NCBI GenBank assembly: GCA_013399695.1 | Contig: VXAU01000691.1 | Span: forward strand, 1-64,000 | Source: Formicarius rufipectus | Taxonomy: Eukaryota > Chordata > Aves > Passeriformes > Formicariidae | DNA length: 64,000 bases | Direction: 5' to 3' | Shown here: positions 36,601-39,895 of the stretch, one piece after another | How positions within the stretch are numbered: the first letter of the stretch is position 1 | Layout of the letters: every line of letters starts with the position of its first letter | Program-made: the position numbers and the translations under genes | The notes under the pieces: model-generated | Seen by the model: the letters and a program-made list of their open reading frames with translations, nothing else | Databases searched by the model: none | Told to the model about the DNA's origin: nothing

Positions 36601-38744
36601 TGCACACTGAAAAGAACAGGGATGAGGTACAAGTAAGACTGCTCTTTGAGTACCTCAAGATATCACCAGCCTCAGCAGAAACAATTCCTCCTCCAAAATT
36701 AAAGCCAGCAAAATTTAGTAAGATTATTCTCCTATATAATTAAGCCTTTCCCTGATGACAATCTCGTTCTTCCCTTGCAAACCCCTGGCAATAATTGACA
36801 AACCTGGCTGTTCACTCACACTCAATTTAAAACACACTAAATCCCATCTCTCTTCTTCCTCAGAAGTAAATGACTCTTCATGTCAGTTTTCTACACATCT
36901 GTGCACATCCTGTCCAAAGTGAAAAAAAATCTGCTTTCCCATTCAACCCACTCACTCACTGAGATCATCAGAGGTCAGTGACTTATATCGGGGCAAAACT
37001 ACCTTTCAGAGGAACTGATTCAAACAACTTATCACTGCTCTGATCCTTGGTGCTGCTGGACTGCAATCATCCACCCCCTCAAGAAGCAAAAGCATACTAC
37101 TGCAAATGAAGTCAAATGTTAGCATAATGTTCCTTTTCCCACTAAGTTTACTACAGTGATTCTAGAATAACTGAATAGAACGTGCAATGGAAATAGCTGT
37201 CCCGTTCAATCCAATTCTGAGCTAACTGCACCTTGATCTTACAAATTATACGTTTCTTTCAGAACAGAGTGTTCTGCTACAGCAAATTTCAAATTCATGC
37301 CCACAGTTTCCAACAGAAGCATTTTCCTGTGTGATTTTTGTATCAGTTCCCTGCAGGAACCTTCAAGAAGCCTTCTTAGCTACTCTAACCAGGAAATAGT
37401 AAAGGTAGTATAAACACAATCACATTGTTTATATGAAGTTTATTTATGTTTATCCTATGCTAGGAAATATGAGTTTGTTTCCAATAACACCATGGAACAA
37501 AATAAAACACTATATTTGGGTATCTTTGGCCAAAATATTGTCGCTTTTAATACCAGCGCACTTCAAGTCAATCAGAGTTTCTCTGAAACAACCAAGTTTC
37601 AATAACTTTTCTACGCCTCATTCACTACAAATTTAACAAGTTTCCCACACACTTGCTAACTTGGCTTTCAGCGACAAAAAAAGCCCCACATCGCAGCTGC
37701 CAGGCTGATCAGCCCAAGGCTGTGGATGGAAGGAACACCAGATGGGAGCACCTCGGTATGAGTGTTACCAACCAACACCTGTGAAAACCCTAGCAATACC
37801 TTGAACAAAGTTTGTAACCAATACTCTAATCAAGCAGGGGTGGAGAAGTTTTAAGCGTCCGCTGCACTGCTGCAATGGGAAATTGAACAGCGACAGGAGG
37901 TCAAATGGGTGGGTTCAACGTAGGAACAAGTGGAAGTAACAGAAACAAACAAGGGAAGGTAAACACTGTGAAAGAGAAACAAACAAAGGAAGGTAAACAC
38001 CGTGGAAGTAACAAAAACAAACAAACAATGGAAGGTAAACACTGACGTATCAACTGGTTTTGCTGCTAGGGAACTTATACTGTGTGATACAACGCAGTGC
38101 TGTGGGCTTCGAAATCCACCTGTGCCTCAACTTCTCAGGGCTGTAAGTAAAAATACCTCCTTTAAAACCAGAAGTCACAGGCCTAACTCTACAGTCCTCA
38201 TAGAACGTGTGTGCTCAAACCCGCGCCAGATGTTCCCCACCATGCTGGGGAGCGCCCAGGCCCCACCACCGCGCTCCCATCAGAGGGAATGGGAAGCTCC
38301 AGCGGGAAGCACGTGGTTCCACGGCCATCCCCCGCCTTCTGGATTGTTCACAGCGAGCCAACCCCACCCTGCGATCTCTCCCCGGGGCAGAGCAGAGGTC
38401 GCGGAGCAGCGCCGGGCGCTGTCACACGGCCATCCCCCGCACGGGGAGCCCCCGGCGGGTTTTGAACACAGCGAGGTTTTAACGCAAAGGGGCTTTAACG
38501 CAGAGGGGCTTCAACACAGCGGGTTTCTAACGCAGAGGGGTTTTTATTTCCTCAGCAAAGCCACCGCCGCGCCCCGCACCTCCCACAGCCGGCACAGCCC
38601 CGCGGGGCCCAGCGCGCCGCTCCCCCGGGCCGCGCTCACCAGCTTGGGCTTGTTGCGGCCCCCCTCTCCCGCGGCGCCCCCGCCGCGCTTCGGGTTCATC
38701 CTGGCGGAGCCCGGCGGCTCCTCGCCGCCCGCGTTCCCCTCCAT
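542..38744 (-). CDS. DIAPH2: DIAPH2 (diaphanous-related formin 2), 5' half: 15 coding exons, residues 1-530
   Basis: Fifteen minus-strand exons join in consistent phase into one open frame of 530 codons that aligns throughout with vertebrate DIAPH2 as I know it (DRITSF, KEKPLIQHPIDSQ, NLNEE, VQYISATAKS, VNNFGHEGLGLLLD, DIQL, HFLLIRNDYY, EECVSQIVLHCSG). Formins of this family nucleate and elongate unbranched actin filaments and stabilise microtubules. They are autoinhibited by DID-DAD contact and opened by Rho GTPases. Present here: N-terminal basic region (1-46), GTPase-binding and DID/FH3 armadillo region (about 95-400), dimerisation segment (about 395-475) and start of the coiled coil (about 475-530). 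FH1, FH2 and DAD lie off the left edge. DIAPH2 is preferred to DIAPH1 and DIAPH3 because of the exon 2-5 wording. Fifteen exons in 38 kb is compact beside the human gene, which approaches a megabase. Human DIAPH2 disruption has been linked to premature ovarian failure. Confidence 0.96.
647..1971 (-). other. DIAPH2: DIAPH2 intron 14 (1325 bp)
   Basis: AT-rich intron with ordinary GTAAGG and TTGCAG ends. I see no repeat, RNA gene or additional exon. The open frame at 558-905 on the plus strand is the antisense of exon 15 plus intron. Confidence 0.85.
1972..2036 (-). CDS. DIAPH2: DIAPH2 coding exon 14 (residues 474-495)
   Basis: The exon encodes DACVDKAKVEESERKAAEFS, then RK, the start of the charged coiled coil that follows the dimerisation domain. 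The acceptor is ATCCTAG|ATG, completing Asp474. The donor is AAG|GTAAGG. It is 65 bp, phase 1 in and phase 0 out. Confidence 0.94.
2037..2319 (-). other. DIAPH2: DIAPH2 intron 13 (283 bp)
   Basis: Short intron with a weak GTGTGT donor and CTAG acceptor. Open frames here on both strands are overhangs of exon 13. Confidence 0.85.
2320..2438 (-). CDS. DIAPH2: DIAPH2 coding exon 13 (residues 434-474)
   Basis: The exon encodes RPQYYKIIEECVSQIVLHCS, then GTDPDFKYRGRMDVN and FTNLV, in the dimerisation segment. The RPQYYK(I/L)IEEC(V/I)SQIVLH block is diagnostic of diaphanous formins. The acceptor is GTTTTAG|ACC. The donor GTTG|GTGTGT is weak but is the only site that keeps phase 1 into exon 14. It is 119 bp. 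Confidence 0.94.
2439..2984 (-). other. DIAPH2: DIAPH2 intron 12 (546 bp)
   Basis: Ordinary GTAAGT...TTTTAG intron. Nothing else is seen. Confidence 0.85.
2985..3101 (-). CDS. DIAPH2: DIAPH2 coding exon 12 (residues 395-434)
   Basis: The exon encodes DDVSEVFHLLYNMVKDTSSE, then NYFLSILQHFLLIRNDYYVR, the first part of the diaphanous dimerisation domain. It begins with C after an intron ending GCAC (U12-type AC end), which completes Asp395. The donor is CCG|GTAAGT with Arg434 split. It is 117 bp. Confidence 0.95.
3102..3981 (-). other. DIAPH2: DIAPH2 intron 11, U12-type AT-AC intron (880 bp)
   Basis: On the minus strand the intron starts ATATCCTTT, the full AT-AC U12 donor consensus, and ends GCAC. 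TTCTTAAC at 3120-3113 matches the U12 branch-site core, with the branch A at 3114, 12 nt from the last intron base. There is no polypyrimidine tract and no GT-AG pair that joins exons 11 and 12 in frame. Splicing at these ends gives AEMD|DVSEV, the expected formin sequence. The rest of the intron holds no other feature I can see. Confidence 0.9.
3982..4100 (-). CDS. DIAPH2: DIAPH2 coding exon 11 (residues 356-395), followed by a U12-type donor
   Basis: The exon encodes ALKEKENDELDIQLRVFDE, then NKDEDHFELSHRLND and IKAEM, followed by GA of Asp395. This is the linker helix between DID and dimerisation domain. The acceptor is AAAAACAG|GCC. The 3' boundary has no GT; instead ATATCCTTT begins immediately after GA, the AT-AC U12 donor consensus. 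Placing the boundary here makes the next exon continue AEMDDVSEVFHLLYN in frame. It is 119 bp, ending in phase 2. Confidence 0.93.
4101..5861 (-). other. DIAPH2: DIAPH2 intron 10 (1761 bp)
   Basis: AT-rich GTAAGT...AACAG intron without recognisable repeat or gene content. Confidence 0.85.
5862..5972 (-). CDS. DIAPH2: DIAPH2 coding exon 10 (residues 319-355)
   Basis: The exon encodes VACMQLINALVTFPEDLDF, then RIHLRNEFLRCGLKKILP, the last armadillo repeat of the DID, with the RIHLRNEF block shared by diaphanous formins. The acceptor is AAAACAG|GTAGC and the donor CCT|GTAAGT. It is 111 bp, phase 0 on both sides. Confidence 0.95.
5973..7996 (-). other. DIAPH2: DIAPH2 intron 9 (2024 bp) with a CR1 fragment
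   Basis: GTGAGT...AACAG intron. It carries a CR1 LINE 3' fragment at about 6197-6500. The rest shows nothing further. Confidence 0.85.
6197..6500 (-). mobile_element. CR1 LINE 3' fragment
   Basis: On the plus strand the segment reads as the reverse complement of a CR1 3' end. It has a tail copy TCATAGAATTC, then GTTGGAAAAGACCTTAAAGA, then CTAGACCAGGTTTCTCCAAG, then TTTCCAGGGATGGCACAGCC. CR1 is the dominant avian LINE. The element lies in the same orientation as the gene and is 5'-truncated. The right boundary is approximate. The 188-aa plus-strand open frame over it is not a gene. Confidence 0.85.
7997..8108 (-). CDS. DIAPH2: DIAPH2 coding exon 9 (residues 281-318)
   Basis: The exon encodes LLDKLLGAITTAAERHN, then REERFSQIVEGLEN and HEFIQLQ, a DID armadillo segment. 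The acceptor is TTTGTCTTAG|T, completing Leu281. The donor is CAG|GTGAGT. It is 112 bp and ends in phase 0. A longer open frame over this exon runs into introns on both sides and is not protein beyond these limits. Confidence 0.95.
8109..9202 (-). other. DIAPH2: DIAPH2 intron 8 (1094 bp)
   Basis: GTAAGT...TCTTAG intron. I see no other feature. Confidence 0.85.
9203..9339 (-). CDS. DIAPH2: DIAPH2 coding exon 8 (residues 236-281)
   Basis: The exon encodes YGLQRILGDERSLLLLSRAI, then DPKQPHMMTETVKILSAICI and VGEET. This is the conserved DID helix pair with the DP(K/A)xPNMM block of diaphanous formins. The acceptor is CTCCAAG|TACGG and the donor CCCT|GTAAGT. Its 137 bp leave phase 2 (Leu281 split). 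Confidence 0.95.
9340..10285 (-). other. DIAPH2: DIAPH2 intron 7 (946 bp)
   Basis: GTAAGT...CCAAG intron. The first part next to exon 8 is relatively GC-rich and gives open frames on both strands at 9221-9533, which are overhangs of exon 8. Confidence 0.85.
10286..10355 (-). CDS. DIAPH2: DIAPH2 coding exon 7 (residues 212-235)
   Basis: The exon encodes QQESIDKKNQHKLIQCLRAF, then MNNK, matching the KLIQCLKAFMNNK block of diaphanous formins in the DID. The acceptor is TTTCAAG|GCAAG and the donor AAG|GTAAGT. It is 70 bp and returns to phase 0. It is separated from exon 6 by only an 81-bp intron. Confidence 0.95.
10437..10511 (-). CDS. DIAPH2: DIAPH2 coding exon 6 (residues 187-212)
   Basis: The exon encodes SWVNNFGHEGLGLLLDALEK, then LLDKK, a DID armadillo-helix segment near-identical to other vertebrate DIAPH2. 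The acceptor is TTTTCCAG|CTGG, completing Ser187. The donor GTAAGG leaves CA of Gln212. It is 75 bp. The in-frame TAA right after Gln is created by the intron and is not a real stop. Confidence 0.95.
10512..10881 (-). other. DIAPH2: DIAPH2 intron 5 (370 bp)
   Basis: Short GTGAGT...TTCCAG intron. The frame of exon 6 stays open far into it (to 10807), but the splice sites and homology stop at 10511. Confidence 0.85.
10882..11021 (-). CDS. DIAPH2: DIAPH2 coding exon 5 (residues 141-187)
   Basis: The exon encodes GGLKNSKHECTLSSQEYIH, then ELRSGISDEKLLNCLESLRV and SLTSNPVS. This is the junction of the GTPase-binding region and the first armadillo helices of the DID. The acceptor is GTGATAG|GGTGGG and the donor CAG|GTGAGT. 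Its 140 bp leave phase 2, with Ser187 split across the intron. It follows a 7.3-kb intron. Confidence 0.95.
11022..18340 (-). other. DIAPH2: DIAPH2 intron 4 (7.3 kb)
   Basis: Long AT-rich intron with GTAAGT donor and GATAG acceptor. Scattered short open frames (for example 14962-15207, 15198-15590 and 16424-16687) show no family resemblance. I recognise no repeat family or RNA gene in it. Confidence 0.8.
18341..18445 (-). CDS. DIAPH2: DIAPH2 coding exon 4 (residues 106-140)
   Basis: The exon encodes EDMNLNEERKAPLRDKD, then LNTKREMVVQYISATAKS. This is the core of the GTPase-binding region where Rho or Cdc42-type GTPases engage diaphanous formins. The acceptor is TTTGCAG|GAAGAC and the donor TCC|GTAAGT. 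It is 105 bp and phase 0 at both ends. Confidence 0.97.
18446..19990 (-). other. DIAPH2: DIAPH2 intron 3 (1545 bp) with a G/T-rich tract
   Basis: GTAAGA...TTGCAG intron. It contains a long G/T simple-sequence tract at 19655-19749 and is otherwise unremarkable. Confidence 0.85.
19655..19749. repeat. G/T-rich low-complexity tract
   Basis: About 95 bp are made almost only of T and G on the plus strand, with runs of seven and four G and several GTTT units. In the DIAPH2 transcript it reads as A/C-rich. It produces low-complexity Phe/Val/Cys and Lys/Thr/Asn open frames that are not proteins. Confidence 0.9.
19991..20167 (-). CDS. DIAPH2: DIAPH2 coding exon 3 (residues 47-105)
   Basis: The exon encodes RDRITSFRRSAVKKEKPLIQ, then HPIDSQ, and ends LNLSEKEVMDLFEKMM. 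It joins the basic N-terminal segment to the beginning of the Rho-GTPase-binding region. The acceptor is TTTGCAG|CGTGAC and the donor ATG|GTAAGA, with 177 bp in phase 0. The upstream in-frame codons MSLQ are intronic read-through across the acceptor and not protein. Confidence 0.97.
20168..22406 (-). other. DIAPH2: DIAPH2 intron 2 (2239 bp)
   Basis: GTAAGG...TTTGCAG intron between the 33-bp exon 2 and exon 3. There is a G/T-rich patch near 21420-21460. No other feature is recognised. Confidence 0.85.
22407..22439 (-). CDS. DIAPH2: DIAPH2 coding exon 2, 33-bp microexon (residues 36-46)
   Basis: This very short exon encodes NIQIKTLADDV, the sequence expected between NKPKL and RDRITSF in DIAPH2. 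It is preceded by a long polypyrimidine tract ending CAATAG and followed by GTAAGG, and it is phase 0 at both ends. Skipping it would therefore keep the frame. It is isolated between a 16.2-kb and a 2.2-kb intron and too short for ordinary ORF calling, but both splice sites and the exact residues support it. Confidence 0.93.
23155..23610 (-). mobile_element. Decayed avian ERVL-like LTR
   Basis: Read on the minus strand, the segment follows the plan of a widespread avian ERV LTR. It has a block like GCTGGGATAGAGTTAATTT in degenerate form, then the GGACAGCTGA and ACCAAAGGGATATTCCA blocks, then an AATAAA-type stretch, and a pyrimidine-rich end with AATAAATTGTCTTTATATCAC near 23190. No gag, pol or env coding remains, so it is probably a solo LTR fragment. 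The 155-aa plus-strand open frame (23301-23768) across it is an artefact. Family assignment is from memory of avian repeats. Ends are approximate. Confidence 0.7.
25834..25886. repeat. A/C-rich low-complexity tract
   Basis: The tract consists of AAAACCC and AAACAAAC-type units on the plus strand, which are T/G-rich in the DIAPH2 transcript. Confidence 0.8.
26090..26700. other. CpG-rich patch inside intron 1
   Basis: About 600 bp are clearly richer in G, C and CpG (for example ACGCGCCCGAGGAACGGGG and GACGCGAAGCAGCGATTCG) than the surrounding intron. Because of this, long open frames occur on both strands (minus 26105-26692, plus 26383-26745), none with a recognisable domain. A CAG|GTTAGA donor-like site lies at its minus-strand downstream edge (26095-26090). 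It may be an alternative promoter or enhancer, a GC-rich repeat, or chance. Confidence 0.5.
27755..27800. repeat. Poly-A / A-rich tract
   Basis: About 19 consecutive A are followed by CAAAAACAAAACC. No retroposon body is recognised in front of it. Confidence 0.85.
33129..33170. repeat. Poly-A / A-rich tract
   Basis: A long A run is followed by ACAAACCACAAAACC, near the single ambiguous base at 33093. No element body is recognised. Confidence 0.85.
34930..35100 (-). mobile_element. Old CR1 LINE fragment
   Basis: The plus strand shows GTCCAAACTCCTGCC, then AGCAGGGTCAACACAGA, then ACTTCATCCAGG and TGAAAACCTCCAAGAACGG. These correspond in order to the reverse complement of CR1 3' sequence (CCTGCTC...AGGGTCAACT...CTTGTCCAG...TGAACACCTCCA). 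It is more diverged than the other copies, and its ends are uncertain. Confidence 0.65.
37930..38043 (+). repeat. Tandem repeat, about 35-42 bp x 3
   Basis: Three successive units each carry a GTG(G)AA(A)G start, an AAACAAACAA core and end in GGAAGGTAAACAC. The second unit is shorter (lacks part of GTAACA). It lies about 600 bp inside intron 1. Confidence 0.85.
38457..38545 (+). repeat. Minisatellite, about 16-18 bp x 5, in the CpG island
   Basis: Five imperfect units of the type GGG(C/T)TTTAACGCAGAG follow each other, starting GGGTTTTGAACACAGCGA and ending CTAACGCAGAGGGG. Each unit has a CpG in the AACGCA(A/G)AG or ACAGCG part. It begins about 95 bp into intron 1 from exon 1. Confidence 0.85.
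38640..38744 (-). CDS. DIAPH2: DIAPH2 coding exon 1 (residues 1-35)
   Basis: The start codon is at 38744-38742 in a strong Kozak context (caccATGG, purine at -3 and G at +4). The exon encodes a Gly/Arg/Lys-rich N terminus beginning MEGNAGGEEPPGSARMNPKR and ending NKPKL, which matches the NKPKL end of exon 1 in human DIAPH2. A second in-frame Met is at residue 16. The donor follows as CTG|GTGAGC, leaving phase 0. The exon sits in a CpG island. The N terminus is a little shorter than the human one as I recall it, and this part is poorly conserved in formins. Confidence 0.93.
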
Positions 38745-38826
38745 GGTGCCGGTGTGTCTTGTGTGTTCGTCCCTCACGGCCCCATCGCGCCCCCGCCGCG
38801 CTCCCCGCCCGGGGCGGTCCCGGACC

Positions 38827-38842
38827 NNNNNNNNNNNNNNNN
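38827..38842. other. Assembly gap (16 N)
   Basis: Sixteen N lie inside the GC-rich promoter, between CGGACC and GGGGGGAAGG. It probably marks a short stretch that was hard to sequence. Translations drawn across it are unreliable. Confidence 0.99.
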
Positions 38843-38852
38843 GGGGGGAAGG

Positions 38853-38863
38853 AAATGGCGGCC
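38853..38863 (+). promoter_or_regulatory. YY1-like motif in DIAPH2 promoter
   Basis: AAATGGCGGCC resembles the YY1 core AAnATGGCGGC, about 110 bp upstream of the DIAPH2 start codon. Such sites are common near the start of CpG-island promoters. This is a motif match only. Confidence 0.4.
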
Positions 38864-38949
38864 CCGTGAGGGGCTCGGGCGGGACCGCCCCCCGGGTGGG
38901 GTGTTGTGCGGGGTGCCAGAGCAGACCGAGCATTATAGTGTTGTTCCCA

Positions 38950-39450
38950 CAGCCTGCCAGGGGCACCTTCCACTACACCAGGTTGGTCCAAGCGCCGTCC
39001 ATCCTGGCCTTGGACACTTCCAGGGTGGGGCAGCCACAGCTTCCCATGGCAGCCTGTGCCAGGGCCTGCCCACCCTCACAGGGAGGAATTCTTTCCTAAT
39101 ATCCAACCAAGCCGTTCCCCCTTGCCCTGGCACTCCAGGCTCTTTTCCAGAGTCTTCTCGCTCCATCTTTCTTGCTGCCCCTTCAGTAATGCAGAGCCAC
39201 AATTAGGTCACGCCAAAGCCGCCTTCTCTCCAGTCTCACCAATCCCAACTCTCGGCCTTTCCTCCCAGCAGAGCTGCTCCATCCTCTGATCATCTCCTCT
39301 GGACTCTCCAGCAGCCGCCCTCTGCTGGCCCCAAAGGCTGGAGGCAACTCTGCAGGTGGGGTCTCACCTGAGGGGTAGAGGGCCAGGATCCCCCCTCGGG
39401 CGGCTTCAGGGCTGGGGCAGGTCCAGCTTCTCCCAAGTCCTTCTCCCCAG
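38950..39450 (-). mobile_element. CR1 LINE fragment next to the DIAPH2 promoter
   Basis: On the plus strand the segment reads as the reverse complement of CR1. In order it shows CACCTTCCACTACACCAGG, TGGCCTTGGACACTTCCAGG, TGGGGCAGCCACAGCTTCCC, TGTGCCAGGGCCTGCCCACC, CACAGGGAGGAATTCTTTCC, CCTCTGGACTCTCCAGCAG and GGTGGGGTCTCACCTGA. About 500 bp are retained with small deletions. It starts roughly 200 bp upstream of the start codon, so promoter space on that side is narrow. Confidence 0.88.
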
Positions 39451-39759
39451 GGCTGCTCCACCAGTCCATCCCCAAGGCTAAGGTTGGTGGGCCAGGACAG
39501 GGTGCAGGTGCTGGTCCTGCTGGACAGTCCAGGCAGAGCTGAAGGGCTCAGGCAGTGTGGGCAGAGCAGGGCTGGCAGTCCAGGATTCCCAGCAAAGCCT
39601 CATCTCCATGGGATCTGCCCCACACTGCACCTGCTGGTGGTGCAGGGCCCAGACCCTACACACACAAAGGGTTTCCCAATGCAGTGCCTCTGCCTTAAAT
39701 GTGTTTCCCTGCATTTTATTTTGGAAACCCACAGGGCCCTTGGGGATCATGGGCACAAG

Positions 39760-39895
39760 GGATCACAGACTGGTTGGGGTTGGAAGTGGTCTAAAAGACC
39801 ATCTAGTCCAACACCCTGCCATGGGCAGGCACACCTTCACCCAAACCAAGTTCTCAGGGCCCAGTCCAGCCTGGCCTCAGCTGGATGACTAAAAT
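39760..39895 (-). mobile_element. CR1 LINE 3' end fragment
   Basis: GGATCACAGACTGGTTGGGG, then TTGGAAGTGGTCTAAAAGA, then CCATCTAGTCCAACACCCTG and CCATGGGCAGGCACACCTTC are the reverse complement of a CR1 3' end. It has the same orientation as the copy at 38950 but is a separate insertion, since it starts again from the 3' tail. The intervening 39450-39760 is GC-rich and unassigned. Confidence 0.85.

Larger units (their letters stand above)
22440..38639 (-). other. DIAPH2: DIAPH2 intron 1 (16.2 kb)
   Basis: The intron starts GTGAGC next to exon 1 and ends in a long pyrimidine tract plus AATAG. It holds an ERVL-like LTR (23155-23610), a CpG-rich patch (26090-26700), an older CR1 piece (34930-35100), A-rich tracts (about 25834, 27755 and 33129), two short tandem repeats near exon 1, and a single N at 33093. 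The remaining AT-rich sequence shows no exon or RNA gene that I can support. Confidence 0.85.
38200..38930. promoter_or_regulatory. DIAPH2: CpG island covering DIAPH2 exon 1 and promoter
   Basis: The stretch is GC-rich and dense in CpG compared with the AT-rich DNA on both sides. It holds exon 1, the start of intron 1 and the presumed minus-strand transcription start above 38744. I see no TATA box in the roughly 190 bp upstream of the ATG, so a CpG-type promoter is inferred. Several GC-box-like runs (CCCGCCC, GGGGCGG) and an ATGGCGGC motif are present. An assembly gap interrupts it at 38827-38842. The exact transcription start cannot be placed from sequence. Confidence 0.75.

Noticed and set aside
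22440..38639. Nested RPA4-type retrogene, as lies within DIAPH2 in some mammals
   Set aside because: I looked for an RPA2-like open frame in intron 1 and saw none. The retrogene is a mammalian feature.
38527..38991. 154- and 140-codon minus-strand frames including exon 1
   Set aside because: They extend exon 1 upstream through the N gap and downstream past the GTGAGC donor. Only 38640-38744 matches DIAPH2.
38002..39099. 365-codon plus-strand open frame across the CpG island
   Set aside because: It runs antisense to DIAPH2 exon 1, across a tandem repeat, the minisatellite, the N gap and into CR1. Its Pro/Arg/Ala-rich translation is a product of GC-rich sequence.
39484..39892. 134- and 111-codon plus-strand frames
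   Set aside because: They overlap the second CR1 fragment and GC-rich unassigned DNA, with no domain.
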